Below are positions 7,745 to 17,089 of a DNA stretch of 64,000 nucleotides, one piece after another. The notes under the pieces were generated by a model. That model ran no database searches and had not been told where the DNA came from. It saw only the letters and a program-made list of their open reading frames with translations. Source of the stretch: Treponema sp. GTDB lineage: Bacteria; Spirochaetota; Spirochaetia; Treponematales; Treponemataceae. Within the stretch, counting starts at the first letter, position 1, and every line of letters starts with the position of its first letter. The translations under genes and the position numbers were made by a program. The stretch is taken from positions 97,404-161,403 of the forward strand of contig JAFSJW010000080.1 of the NCBI GenBank assembly GCA_017449265.1, written 5' to 3'.

Positions 7745-7773
7745 TAGACATAATCGAAAAAAAAGACTACATT
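7745..7773 (+). promoter_or_regulatory. Promoter of the HtrA-like protease gene, leaderless type
   Basis: TAGACA (7745-7750), 17-base spacer, TACATT (7768-7773), then only seven bases to the ATG at 7781. Transcription would begin at or next to the start codon. Confidence 0.6.
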
Positions 7774-7780
7774 TTATGTT

Positions 7781-9124
7781 ATGAAACTTTATTCGCGTCT
7801 TCAAATGATAAAAAATACTATTATCGGTGTTGTTTTGGGGCTATGTCTGGCGGCTGCTGGATTTGCGGTTTATTCTATCTCAAAAAAATCCGGTTCTGAG
7901 AAGCCTGAGCGTCTGCCGGAGGTGTCAGCCGTACAGGAGCAGGAGAAGACTGCGGAACCTGAGAAAAGTGCGGGGGAGCCTGTCACTGCCGACTCAAAAC
8001 GGATTGCCGCGCTTGAGGCAAAATATGACTCTCTTCTATCTAAGACAATGGAAATTGCAAACTCAAATGCCTCGTATACTCAGGACGAGCTGCAGAATAT
8101 TGCGGTCTACGAAAAATGCAACGAGGCCGTAGTGAACATAACGACGCAGGAAATGGGCTACAACTGGTTCTTTGAGCCTGTCGTACAAGACGGCGGCTCT
8201 GGCTCGGGGTCTATCATAGACAAGCGCGGCTATGTCGTAACTAATGTTCATGTCATTTCAAAGGCGAACAAGATAAATATTTCACTTGCCAACGGAAATA
8301 CATACGAAGGTGTTGTTGTAGGAAAAGATATTGAGAGCGACATCGCGGTTTTAAAATTTGATCCGCCGGCTGATGTCGCGCTTAAAACAATTGACTTCGG
8401 AAACAGCGAGAATCTAAAAGTAGGACAAAAAGTTCTTGCAATCGGAAACCCTTTTGCCTTGGAGCGTACAATTACCACTGGAATCATTTCCGGGCTTGGC
8501 CGTCCTATTCAGGAAAGCGCGAATGTCATCATAAGGAATATGATTCAGACCGACGCTGCCATAAATCCTGGAAATTCCGGAGGACCTCTTCTTGATTCGA
8601 CCGGTAAGATGATTGGAATAAACACGATGATAATATCGAATTCCGGAAGCTCCGCAGGGCTGGGGTTCGCAGTTCCTGTGAGCACCGCCCGCCGCGTTGT
8701 GAGCGATCTTATCCAGTACGGGAAAGTGCGGCGCGGAAAGCTCGGAATAAAGCCTGTTCAGATGACGGCCGACATAGCGAATTACATCAATACAACTGGT
8801 CAGAATGCGGGACTTTCAAAAGTTGCCATTTCATCTGGCATTATCATAAGCGAAATTTCAGCTGGTTCTGGCGCAGAAAAAGCTGGTCTTGTCGCAGGTC
8901 CGCTCAGTGTGCGCTCACGGTATGGCTTCAATACGGTCACTTTCAATATTGGCGGTGATATAATCACTGGAATTGACAACATCACGGTTTCTTCTTATGC
9001 AGATTATATGAGCGCACTTGAATCCAAGCGTCCCGGGGACACGGTTACTGTTACTGTTTACAGGAACGGTGAGTATAAAAAGATAAAAGTCACTCTTGAC
9101 GGCTCTTCTTCCAGCACTTTGTAG
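7781..9124 (+). CDS. HtrA/DegQ-type periplasmic serine protease with PDZ domain
   Basis: The 447-residue protein has an N-terminal membrane anchor (residues ~12-32), a Glu/Pro-rich linker and a short coiled segment. The trypsin-like domain follows, with His157 (TNVHVIS), Asp187 (ESDIAVL) and Ser266 (NPGNSGGPL). One PDZ domain occupies about residues 325-440 (ITGIDNITVSSYADY). HtrA proteases degrade or refold damaged envelope proteins. No ribosome-binding site precedes the ATG; the -10 box lies seven bases upstream. The next gene follows within 16 bases and may be co-transcribed. Confidence 0.93.
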   Translation: MKLYSRLQMIKNTIIGVVLGLCLAAAGFAVYSISKKSGSEKPERLPEVSAVQEQEKTAEPEKSAGEPVTADSKRIAALEAKYDSLLSKTMEIANSNASYTQDELQNIAVYEKCNEAVVNITTQEMGYNWFFEPVVQDGGSGSGSIIDKRGYVVTNVHVISKANKINISLANGNTYEGVVVGKDIESDIAVLKFDPPADVALKTIDFGNSENLKVGQKVLAIGNPFALERTITTGIISGLGRPIQESANVIIRNMIQTDAAINPGNSGGPLLDSTGKMIGINTMIISNSGSSAGLGFAVPVSTARRVVSDLIQYGKVRRGKLGIKPVQMTADIANYINTTGQNAGLSKVAISSGIIISEISAGSGAEKAGLVAGPLSVRSRYGFNTVTFNIGGDIITGIDNITVSSYADYMSALESKRPGDTVTVTVYRNGEYKKIKVTLDGSSSSTL

Positions 9125-9140
9125 TCATGGTGCCGTAGCG

Positions 9141-11303
9141 TTGAGAAAAATCCTATTCTTTTTTCTGCTTGTTTGTGTCCGCTTTTTTTCCGCTGCCAGC
9201 ACGGTTCAAATACCTGTTTCGGGGCTTGAAACTGCTGGCGGGGAAATGACTCTCATTGATTTTGAGTGGAGCGATGACTGGTTTTTCTCAAAACCTGCAA
9301 CTGAATATAATCATAATCTTGCGCGTATTGCATGTGTGTTTTCTGAGAATGCTTACTGCGACTATTTTCTTGAGCGTCCCCACGATTCTCTCACGCTTTC
9401 CTACAAGGCGGTAGGCGCAGATATTTCCTCACTTGAATACCATTATGATGTGGATTATTCTGCCCCAATCATGGGGAACAATCAGGCTGCGTTCAGTTTT
9501 GCCACAAAAACCGTGAGAAATTCATCGGAAGAAAGGACTCTTGTGTTCGTTATTATACGCGGAACTCCTCTGAACGCGAACGAATGGATTTCTAATATCA
9601 ATGTGAGCGACACAACAAAAACTGCGGAAGCGTTCCATGAGGGCTTTTTCAAATCTGCGCAGCAAATCCACAATGCCCTTGTTTACTATCTTCTCAAGCG
9701 CGCCGTAGACCCTGACTCCTGTTGTTTTCTTATTGCGGGGCACAGCCGGGGGGCGGCTCTTGCAAACCTTGTCGGCGCGCTTCTTGCCAACGAGGGGCTT
9801 TTCAGTACTGAACGGATATATGACTACACTTTTGCGGCTCCGAATGTTTCTTCCTCAGAAAAAACATCAGACCACAAGTACGATTTCATCTGGAACATAG
9901 TCAACGCCGAGGACATAGTTCCCAGTGTTCCTCCGTGCAGGGGAGAAAACTGGAAGTATAAAAAGTACGGGCATGTTCTGACTACGGTGAATTTCTGGAA
10001 CATGGATGGAAATACATATATCAATGATTATCTTCCGCGCGTGAACGAATATTACAACAAATTCCTTAAGCGTGATTTTTATCCGTTCAAGCTCGGAACA
10101 TATCTTCCGTCCATGATTGCGCGTCTTTTGACCGGAATGTGCAAGGAGGTCGGCTCGTACTATGACTCAGGCTTAAAATTGCGCGAGAAAGCGGAGGGGC
10201 TTTTTTGGAAAGTTTTCCCCGAGAATGCGGAGGAATCCATTCCGCTTGAAGACGATGCGCCTGGAAAGAAAAAAGGCACGAAGCGGCTCGTTGAGAAAAT
10301 ACAGGCAAGCCTGAACAAAAGCACGAACGGACTTCTTGATTATGCCTCCAACGCATTTGTCGATATGCATGCGTGCGAGGCGTATCTTTCATGGCTTTTG
10401 GTGCTTGACGAGGACGAGCTTTATTCTGATGTGGGAAGCAGCGCAGTTATAATAGAAAAAAGCTACGAATGTGCAGTGCTTAACTCTCACGGCGAGGTTA
10501 TGGCAAGAATTGTCGACGGAATATTGCAGATGAAGAGTGTAAAAGCTCCTATAGGTGCCTCAATTGCTTTCGGAAAAACAGTCATATATTTTCCGTCCAA
10601 TGCTGATTTTACCGTTATCATTTACAAGGACAGCATAGTTCCGTCAATAATACCAACTACAATCGAGCATTATGATTCTGCTGGCTATCTGATTGAGTCG
10701 TGCGAGACCAAGCGGCTTTATCCGTCACGATTTGTCGCCTATAAGTTTCATGCAGGATTCGTTACTTTGCGCGAAGATAAGATTTCTGCTGAAAAAATCT
10801 ACGGATTGGAGCTTTTTGAGCTTGTGCGTGCCGGAAAGCTCAAGCAGGCGCAGCGTTTCAGGGTGCAGCCTGAATTCAGCGTTGATGTTAACAACGGAAT
10901 CTTCGGCGGTTTCCATTTAGGGTGCAGAAACATTTTTGGAACGATTCTTGTCGGAAAAGCCTTGACAAAGTTCGATGACGGAATCTTCGTTGCACTGGGG
11001 ATAGGGCGTGAGTCCAATTTTTACGGACATATAATGCTGAACACGGAGTTTTTCTCCAAGTATGTTTACTCTACTGCCAGCAAGGTTGGAAAATCGGCTT
11101 ATGTTCCCGCGCTCAGGTTCGCTTTTCTCGTAAAACCGTTCAGAAGGCTTGAGTTTTTTTCCGCCGTAACTTTTGATGCCCATATTCAAGGATTTAACGA
11201 CGGTGCGTTTTCTTCTAATGTTCAGAGCAGTTTCTGGGGTACATGGCGTTGGAACGATGATTTTGAGCTTGTGCCGGCATTAAGTTTCGGGGTGAAGTTT
11301 TGA
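9141..11303 (+). CDS. Secreted class 3 lipase-like protein with barrel-like C-terminus
   Basis: The first ~20 residues (RKILFFFLLVCVRFFSAAS) form a signal peptide, which favours the TTG at 9141 over the in-frame TTG at 9096 inside the protease gene. Residues ~130-290 match the class 3 lipase fold: IIRGTP, the nucleophile elbow GHSRG (Ser202), then EDIVPSVPP and GHVLTT supplying Asp and His. A ~250-residue middle part is unassigned. The last ~130 residues alternate polar and aromatic positions and end in phenylalanine (SFGVKF), as outer-membrane beta-barrels do. I infer an envelope or surface esterase; substrate unknown. Neither start has a good ribosome-binding site. Confidence 0.8.
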   Translation: MRKILFFFLLVCVRFFSAASTVQIPVSGLETAGGEMTLIDFEWSDDWFFSKPATEYNHNLARIACVFSENAYCDYFLERPHDSLTLSYKAVGADISSLEYHYDVDYSAPIMGNNQAAFSFATKTVRNSSEERTLVFVIIRGTPLNANEWISNINVSDTTKTAEAFHEGFFKSAQQIHNALVYYLLKRAVDPDSCCFLIAGHSRGAALANLVGALLANEGLFSTERIYDYTFAAPNVSSSEKTSDHKYDFIWNIVNAEDIVPSVPPCRGENWKYKKYGHVLTTVNFWNMDGNTYINDYLPRVNEYYNKFLKRDFYPFKLGTYLPSMIARLLTGMCKEVGSYYDSGLKLREKAEGLFWKVFPENAEESIPLEDDAPGKKKGTKRLVEKIQASLNKSTNGLLDYASNAFVDMHACEAYLSWLLVLDEDELYSDVGSSAVIIEKSYECAVLNSHGEVMARIVDGILQMKSVKAPIGASIAFGKTVIYFPSNADFTVIIYKDSIVPSIIPTTIEHYDSAGYLIESCETKRLYPSRFVAYKFHAGFVTLREDKISAEKIYGLELFELVRAGKLKQAQRFRVQPEFSVDVNNGIFGGFHLGCRNIFGTILVGKALTKFDDGIFVALGIGRESNFYGHIMLNTEFFSKYVYSTASKVGKSAYVPALRFAFLVKPFRRLEFFSAVTFDAHIQGFNDGAFSSNVQSSFWGTWRWNDDFELVPALSFGVKF

Positions 11304-11351
11304 TTTTTTTTGATAATTCATAAAGATTGCGCTTTTTTGAATATTCCTATT

Positions 11352-11388
11352 AGAGCTGTTCGGAAAACTGAAGTTTCCGAACAGCTCT
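11352..11388. repeat. Dispersed palindrome, copy c
   Basis: AGAGCTGTTCGGAAA pairs with TTTCCGAACAGCTCT around ACTGAAG. It is the most regular copy and lies between the lipase and FIST genes, followed by ATT. Confidence 0.85.
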
Positions 11389-11539
11389 ATTGTAAATTTT
11401 AGTTATAATTTACAGAATTTTGTGGAAAAAATATGAAATGAGAATTAAAATAGGATAGTGAATTCGTCTGAAAATATACTTTTCATGGTGAATATTGATT
11501 TACGGAGTAATTAAACTTATTTCAAAGACAAGGTGGAAT

Positions 11540-12679
11540 ATGGAACAGGAAGTTGTTACGACTAAAAGACAAAATCCGGATGATGCTGCAAAAGATTTGA
11601 TTTCACAATTGAAAAATCCGTTGGATTCTTATAAGGCTGTGATTTTTATGGCCGCAATAAATTATGATTTTGAGGCCCTTTCGATTGCAATAAAAAATGA
11701 ATTTCCACGGGCTGAGGTCATAGGCGCAAGTACGGCTGGCGAAATAAACATGAACGGCTTTTTGAATGATTCCGTCGTACTTACGACGCTTTCGGACAAC
11801 TCCACAAAAGTAAGCGGAGTTCTTATTGAGAACGGAAGCAAGTACCCAATCGGAAACAAGGGTGATATTGAGAAAGCTCTGTCAAAAGCAGGGATTGCAG
11901 TGGGAGATTCAAATTCTCACAGGAATGCGTTCGCAATTACTTTCATAAACGGTGTTTACAATGCCGAGGAAACAATTCTTACTACATTCTATTCAATTAT
12001 AAAGAATGATAATTTCCCGCTTGCTGGCGGAACGGCAGGATTCACTGGAAATACGCCAAAGACATTCGTGAGCTACAACGGAAAAACGACTCAGGACGGA
12101 GCCGTTATGCTTTATGTCAAAACTCAGTGTAAATTCGATATTCGTCAGGAAGATATTTTCAATCCGGTCGGAAAGCAAGTTTTTGTTACCGAGGCGGATC
12201 CTGTCAACAGGATTGTTTCAAAATTCAACGGCCGCCCGGCAAAAACTGTGTACGCGGAAATGCTTGGCGTAAGCGAGAGCCAGGCTGAGGGAATGACTTT
12301 CGAGAATCCTTTCGGAAAGCACCTGAACGGTTCCGTTCATATCGCAGCTCTTGCAGGATTTACGCCTGACCGTAAGATTTCGCTTTTTGCGCGCGTTGTT
12401 CCGAATTCAACACTTGAAATTATGAAAATTGGCGATCCTCTCAAAAAAGCCGATGATACATGCAGCGGAATTAAATCCGTCATAGCAAATCCGCGCTTTA
12501 CGCTGATGATGACTTGCATTACGCGTACAATGGCTTTCGAGCGTATGCGCATTGCGGACAAAATCATTGAGAAATACCGGGGAACATTCCCTACTTTCTG
12601 CGGATTCTCCTGCTACGGGGAGCAGATTGGTCGTATGCACTGCAACCAGACGCTGGTTACTGTCGTCATTGGAAACTAA
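11540..12679 (+). CDS. FIST-domain sensory protein
   Basis: This 379-residue cytoplasmic protein matches the FIST N- plus C-domain layout: FPRAEVIGASTAGEI near residue 60, LAGGTAGF near 160, and a C-terminal FCGFSCYGEQIG. FIST domains are thought to bind small molecules such as amino acids and feed signalling proteins. The ATG at 11540 follows AAGGTGG; the frame extends upstream to a TTG at 11495 without support. A soluble chemoreceptor gene begins 27 bases after its stop, so the two probably form a sensor and signaller pair. Confidence 0.88.
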   Translation: MEQEVVTTKRQNPDDAAKDLISQLKNPLDSYKAVIFMAAINYDFEALSIAIKNEFPRAEVIGASTAGEINMNGFLNDSVVLTTLSDNSTKVSGVLIENGSKYPIGNKGDIEKALSKAGIAVGDSNSHRNAFAITFINGVYNAEETILTTFYSIIKNDNFPLAGGTAGFTGNTPKTFVSYNGKTTQDGAVMLYVKTQCKFDIRQEDIFNPVGKQVFVTEADPVNRIVSKFNGRPAKTVYAEMLGVSESQAEGMTFENPFGKHLNGSVHIAALAGFTPDRKISLFARVVPNSTLEIMKIGDPLKKADDTCSGIKSVIANPRFTLMMTCITRTMAFERMRIADKIIEKYRGTFPTFCGFSCYGEQIGRMHCNQTLVTVVIGN

Positions 12680-12706
12680 TGAGTTTTACGGGAGATTCAA
12701 TCTATT

Positions 12707-13585
12707 ATGGAAAATATTGACCTATTAAAATGCGGAATAAATCTTGTTGAGTCCTTGACGGAATATCTTCAGAAAGATGCAATTGGTGCGGATTTCTTTA
12801 TGCACTATCTTACTTCAAGAAACGAGCAGTCGAAAGTTTCTCTTGAGCAGGAGATGGCAATTGAAACGCTTCTTATGAAGACCGCCGACATGGAAGGCGA
12901 AACAAAGCATATTTCTGAGAACGCAAAGGAAAACTCAAACAGGCTTGCAATGATTTCTCAGGCAATAGCCGAGCTAAAAAAATCTGTTCTGGCAATCGAG
13001 CTTGAGCAGAAAAAGTATGTTGAGGAATTCAAGAGCCTTATTACACAGACGGCTACGATTACAGCCCAAATCAACGACATTCAGAATATTTCTGCTCAGA
13101 CGAACCTTCTTTCATTCAACGCGTCTATTGAGGCTGCCCGCGCCGGAAACGCCGGAAAGGGATTCCGCGTCATTGCGAACGAGGTCAAAAAACTGTCTAA
13201 TGACACGAGCAAAACTTCGGAAGAAATCAAGAAGAATGTTAACAACCTTGTTGCGTCAATCAGCAACATGGAAAAAAAGACGCTCAAGAATTCAAACGCG
13301 CTTACTGATTTGGCAAATGAAACGAACCAGACGCTTGAAAGCTTCGATTCCGTTCGTGACATAAATTCAAGGAACAATGAGAATGTTGAGAACATCACAA
13401 ACTTCATAAACACTACTTTCGATGGTCTTAACACTGTCATAAATGCTATCAAGAAGACGGAGGAGGAGAGCAATAAGACGCTTGAGCTTTTTGCGAAGTG
13501 CGCTTCTGACAACGAGATGCTTTTCAATGACTTCTATTCGTTCGCATTCCAGATAAAGGCTATCCTGAAAGAAATGAACAAATAA
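12707..13585 (+). CDS. Soluble methyl-accepting chemotaxis protein (signalling domain only)
   Basis: The 292-residue protein has no membrane segment and no recognisable sensor domain. Residues ~50-290 form the long MCP coiled hairpin, with the CheA/CheW-contact tip [20 protein letters not shown] followed by RAGNAGKGF (around 125-155). It lies directly behind the FIST gene, which most likely supplies its input. The family tip normally reads QTNLLALNAAIEAARAGE, so this receptor appears functional. The start follows CGGGAG at a longer than usual gap. Confidence 0.9.
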   Translation: MENIDLLKCGINLVESLTEYLQKDAIGADFFMHYLTSRNEQSKVSLEQEMAIETLLMKTADMEGETKHISENAKENSNRLAMISQAIAELKKSVLAIELEQKKYVEEFKSLITQTATITAQINDIQNISAQTNLLSFNASIEAARAGNAGKGFRVIANEVKKLSNDTSKTSEEIKKNVNNLVASISNMEKKTLKNSNALTDLANETNQTLESFDSVRDINSRNNENVENITNFINTTFDGLNTVINAIKKTEEESNKTLELFAKCASDNEMLFNDFYSFAFQIKAILKEMNK

Positions 13586-13655
13586 GGTCAGTTTGTTTTT
13601 CTAAACTCTCAGATTAGAAGTGAAAGTCACCAAAGCTGGGGCGATTTTGCGGCTA

Positions 13656-13685
13656 GTGATTCTGCCTGTCTACAGGTAGAATCAC
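13656..13685. terminator. Hairpin between convergent genes
   Basis: GTGATTCTGCCTGT (13656-13669) pairs with ACAGGTAGAATCAC (13672-13685) with one G-T pair. No long T run follows on either strand. Confidence 0.55.
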
Positions 13686-13719
13686 AGCTACCGTATCTTT
13701 CCGAAAATTAAGGACAACT

Positions 13720-15234
13720 CTATTCTACGCTGTAGCTCCACAGGCCAAAGTAGCTGTTCGAGTCTTTTGATGCGAATATCGTAACTGAATCTGAATTTTC
13801 AATCGTAGATTCGAATTCAAAAAATCCTGTTGAGGAATTTTTCTCCATTTTTAACAGATTCCCTGAGATTTTTACTGCGAATTTATCGTAATCGGAGCTT
13901 TTTACTGAAAATTTTATCTTGCTTCCTTTTTTTATTGAACCTGAGAGCGGCGCGACGGGACTTGTGTTCGTGGACAACGAATAAGACAGGTGGGCGAGCG
14001 GGTAGCGGGCTTTTTTTGCGCCGAATCCGCGGTACTGTTCTTCTGCTTCAAGCTCAAAAGTGATTACAGGCTCAAAGTCAGTTCCGTCGGTGTCGAAAAA
14101 AGAAAAAATCTTTTTGAGCGCATCGTTTCGTTCATTATCCAAAGAATCATCGTTCAGATAATACCTGTTGTTTTCATCTACTTTGAAATAGGACGAAAAG
14201 AAAAAATCGTGCTCTTTCTGAGTGATTTTTTTATCAGAAAGAAGTTTTTTTACTTCCGAAACTGTTTCTTTTTCAAATTCTTCGGCGGAGAACACTTTTG
14301 AAATTGCAGAAACGCCTTTTTTCTTGGCAAAAAGAATGCCCTTGTATTTTTCGCTGTCTGGCACATCGTATTCGGCACAGACTTTTTCGTTCGACCTTGT
14401 TATCCATGTTGCGCAAGGAACATACGAACCATCTTTTTTGGACTCTATCTCAGCCATCAAAATAATGTCGCAGTCTGTCAAAGAAAAATCGAATTTTACG
14501 GAAGATGATATTTTGTTTTTGTAGTCAGGGGATTTTTCGGTAAGGCGCAGTCCCAGCTCAAAAAATCGTGCCGGAACGAAAGGTTCTTTTACAAACTGCT
14601 CTCTTGTGCGTATTTGTGTCTTTTCTAAAAATTGATATTCGTCTTTTTCAGGAAGGTGCGAGTAGATAAAATATTCGGGCGCAAGAAAGAACCATTCGCT
14701 TGAATATGATTTTATCCATGTCTTAAAATCAACGCGCCCGGCATCCCATGTAACATCAACGAGCTTCCAGACTCCTCCTGCTTTCACCGCGTTCCAGTCA
14801 TGGTCAGTCTTGCTCATAAGTGCGCCAAGATAGCCGAATCCTTTTGAATATCCGTGGATTACGACTGATTCGATTCCGGCCGCTTTGCACATTTCGTAAA
14901 ACAGAGCTGAATATCCTTGGGAGAGGGCTGACTTGTTTTTTAGGACGGACACAAAATCCTGCTTTTTTGTTTGTCCTGAGAAGTACATTTTTGTGTCGAA
15001 CGAAATATTGTCGCAAATCCAGTCGTGAAGAACTTTCACTTTTTCTTCATCGTCCGTGATTCCTGAAATCAGGGTGGAAACAAGTAGGCTCAGTTTTTCT
15101 TTTGGTCTTTTCATAACAGCCTGCGTTATGCTGTCCGGAATATCCCTTGCTTTTGGACTCAGGGACTTTTCTTTCCATGCGAAAATCTGGAGCGGAAAGA
15201 GAAAAATCAGTGCAAAAAGAATTCGGTTTTTCAT
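13720..15234 (-). CDS. Secreted transglutaminase-like protein with Ser in place of the catalytic Cys
   Basis: The 504-residue product starts with a signal peptide (KNRILFALIFLFPLQIFA). Residues ~60-170 match the transglutaminase-like core: SALSQGYSALFYEMCKAAGI, then DHDWNAV (His145) and WKLVDVTWD (Asp160). In active members the position of Ser105 is Cys (usually in a GVCQGY-like box), so thiol chemistry should be lost. Binding or structural use is likelier than protease or amidase activity. The C-terminal ~100 residues resemble a beta-sandwich. I start at 15234 after AAAGGCAG; the frame extends 13 codons upstream into a hairpin. Confidence 0.8.
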   Translation of the reverse strand: MKNRILFALIFLFPLQIFAWKEKSLSPKARDIPDSITQAVMKRPKEKLSLLVSTLISGITDDEEKVKVLHDWICDNISFDTKMYFSGQTKKQDFVSVLKNKSALSQGYSALFYEMCKAAGIESVVIHGYSKGFGYLGALMSKTDHDWNAVKAGGVWKLVDVTWDAGRVDFKTWIKSYSSEWFFLAPEYFIYSHLPEKDEYQFLEKTQIRTREQFVKEPFVPARFFELGLRLTEKSPDYKNKISSSVKFDFSLTDCDIILMAEIESKKDGSYVPCATWITRSNEKVCAEYDVPDSEKYKGILFAKKKGVSAISKVFSAEEFEKETVSEVKKLLSDKKITQKEHDFFFSSYFKVDENNRYYLNDDSLDNERNDALKKIFSFFDTDGTDFEPVITFELEAEEQYRGFGAKKARYPLAHLSYSLSTNTSPVAPLSGSIKKGSKIKFSVKSSDYDKFAVKISGNLLKMEKNSSTGFFEFESTIENSDSVTIFASKDSNSYFGLWSYSVE

Positions 15235-15249
15235 GTCGCTGCCTTTTAG

Positions 15250-15285
15250 TTTTGGGTCAGGCTGCTTATGCAACCTGACCCAAAA
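15250..15285. terminator. Hairpin between icd and the transglutaminase-like gene
   Basis: A perfect 12-bp stem, TTTTGGGTCAGG and CCTGACCCAAAA, with a 12-base loop, immediately downstream of icd and overlapping the leader of the next minus-strand gene. Confidence 0.6.
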
Positions 15286-15306
15286 ATCAGTTGTTTTTTT
15301 GCGAAT

Positions 15307-16506
15307 CTAGATGAGTTTTTTTGCGATTTCTTCTATAAATTCCCAGCTGTTTAGGACTTTTGCGGCTTTTGGTTCTGCAAGTCGCGCAAGGTCGCCTGTC
15401 ATCACTCCGCTTTCGATTACATCGAGAGTGGCTTTCTCAAGTTTTTTCGCAAAGTCGGCAAGCTCTGGAGTTCCGTCGATTTCGGCTCTTTTTGCGAGCG
15501 CGCCAGTCCATGCAAAAATGAGGGCGACCGGGTTCGTGCTTGTCTTTTCTCCCTTCTGGTAGCGGTAGTAGTGCTTTTGAACAGTTCCGTGGCTTGCCTC
15601 GTACTCAAACTCGCCGTTCGGTGACACAAGAATTGATGTCATCATTGCAAGGCTTCCGCACGCTGAGGCAATCATGTCGCTCATAACATCGCCGTCGTAG
15701 TTCTTGCAGGCCCAGAGGAATCCGCCTTCACTTTTCATTACGCGAGCAACTGCGTCATCAATCAGAGTGTAGAAATATTCGATTCCTGCTTTTTCAAATT
15801 TATCCTTGTACTCATTGTCGAAAATTTTTTGGAAAATTGCTTTGAAGTTTCCGTCGTAAGTCTTTGATATTGTGTCTTTAGTTCCAAGCCAGACGCTGAT
15901 TTTCTGGTCGAGTGCGTATGAAAAACAGCAGCGGGCAAAACTCTCAATCGAAGAGTCCATGTTGTGGATTCCCTGAAGAATTCCAGGGCCTTTCATTTCC
16001 TGAATCGTCTTTCTGATTACAGTCCCGTCGGCTCCGGTAAATACAAGCTCCGCTTTTCCAGGCTGGTCTGTCTTAATCTCGCAGTTTTTGTAAACATCAC
16101 CGTATGCATGGCGGCCAAGAACGATTGGCTTTTTCCAGCTAGTTACGCAGCACTGGATGTTTTTTACGAAAATCGGAGCGCGGAAAACAGTTCCGTCAAG
16201 CTCTTCGCGGATAATTCCGTTGGGGCTTCGCGTAAGCTGCTTCAAGTCATATTCTTTTACGCGGGCCGCGTTCGATGTGATTGTGGCACATTTTACGCCA
16301 ACCTTGAGCCTTTTGATTGCAGCGGCAGATTCATAAGTTACCTTGTCATCAGTGTTGTCACGATTTTTCAGTCCCAAATCATAGTATTCGGTCTTAAGGT
16401 CAATGAACGGCTCAAGGAGCTTTTCCTTGATTACAGCCCACAGCACGCGGGTCATCTCATCGCCGTCAAGCTCGGCGATTGCGTTTTTCATCTGAATTTT
16501 TGCCAT
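15307..16506 (-). CDS. icd: NADP-dependent isocitrate dehydrogenase (eukaryote-like type)
   Basis: The 399-residue enzyme oxidises isocitrate to 2-oxoglutarate and CO2, making NADPH. It belongs to the homodimeric type also found in eukaryotes: AELDGDEMTRVLW near the start, the substrate loop TRSPNGIIREEL, and YEASHGTVQKHYYRY with STNPVALIFAW near the C-terminus. No other TCA genes are adjacent, so a biosynthetic role in glutamate and NADPH supply is plausible. I begin at the ATG at 16506, behind GGAG; 30 upstream codons in frame lack support and run through a repeat-like palindrome. Confidence 0.95.
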   Translation of the reverse strand: MAKIQMKNAIAELDGDEMTRVLWAVIKEKLLEPFIDLKTEYYDLGLKNRDNTDDKVTYESAAAIKRLKVGVKCATITSNAARVKEYDLKQLTRSPNGIIREELDGTVFRAPIFVKNIQCCVTSWKKPIVLGRHAYGDVYKNCEIKTDQPGKAELVFTGADGTVIRKTIQEMKGPGILQGIHNMDSSIESFARCCFSYALDQKISVWLGTKDTISKTYDGNFKAIFQKIFDNEYKDKFEKAGIEYFYTLIDDAVARVMKSEGGFLWACKNYDGDVMSDMIASACGSLAMMTSILVSPNGEFEYEASHGTVQKHYYRYQKGEKTSTNPVALIFAWTGALAKRAEIDGTPELADFAKKLEKATLDVIESGVMTGDLARLAEPKAAKVLNSWEFIEEIAKKLI

Positions 16507-16537
16507 AGTAATCTCCAAACTAAGAGTTTTTAATTTA

Positions 16538-16573
16538 CGGGCAGTTCTAAAAAACAAGTTTTGAGCTTGCCCG
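16538..16573. repeat. Degenerate dispersed palindrome (n)
   Basis: CGGGC (16538-16542) pairs with GCCCG (16569-16573). The left part TTTACGGGCAGTTCTAA is also found at 25010-25026 in copy e. Confidence 0.5.
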
Positions 16574-16698
16574 ATTGCTGCGACAAGGCACAGCAACAGT
16601 TTTATAAGAAATTATAACGAGAATGAACTAATTGCTCCACATGTCAAAATCTGTGGCAGAAAAATCGCTGCCACTACGGAGCGAAAAACAATCGGAAT

Positions 16699-17058
16699 CT
16701 ATTTCCAGTTTTCCCAGATTTTTTGTGCCATTCCTACGGTGGCATCGGTTTTACCGTTTCGGCAAACAGGCTGCTTCAAGAGTTTTGCCTGATTCTCAAA
16801 AAGTTTTTCTTCTTTTTCGCTATCGTCAAGATATGCAATTGCCGCATAGTCCTTCGATTTCTGGTCAATCATCGCCTCAATCGCTTCCGCCCTGCCACCT
16901 TCCGTTCGGGCAATCGCGCTCACAACAGAATTGAACTCACCTTCGCTCATTTCTTTTTCCTTGAGGTCAACGAACTGAAAGTCAATCCGCCGCTCTTTGA
17001 AAAATCTTTGTGCGCTTTTCGTATCAAAAGATTTGTTAGTTCCAAAAATTTGAATCAT
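16699..17058 (-). CDS. ArsC/Spx-like thioredoxin-fold protein lacking the N-terminal Cys
   Basis: The 119-residue protein has the size and order of the ArsC family: a first strand IQIFGTNKSFDTKSAQRFF, then RRIDFQFVDLKE, and a late PVCRNGKTDATVG in place of the usual PI-linked loop. Family members carry a catalytic Cys in a loop shaped like YGxxxCxxxRKA; here that loop reads GTNKSFDT, without Cys. The one remaining Cys is in PVCR. It is therefore unlikely to reduce arsenate. A redox or adaptor role is possible. It stands alone between icd and a lipoprotein gene. Confidence 0.72.
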   Translation of the reverse strand: MIQIFGTNKSFDTKSAQRFFKERRIDFQFVDLKEKEMSEGEFNSVVSAIARTEGGRAEAIEAMIDQKSKDYAAIAYLDDSEKEEKLFENQAKLLKQPVCRNGKTDATVGMAQKIWENWK

Positions 17059-17089
17059 AATTATACTCCAGGCTATTTTTCATTCCGCT

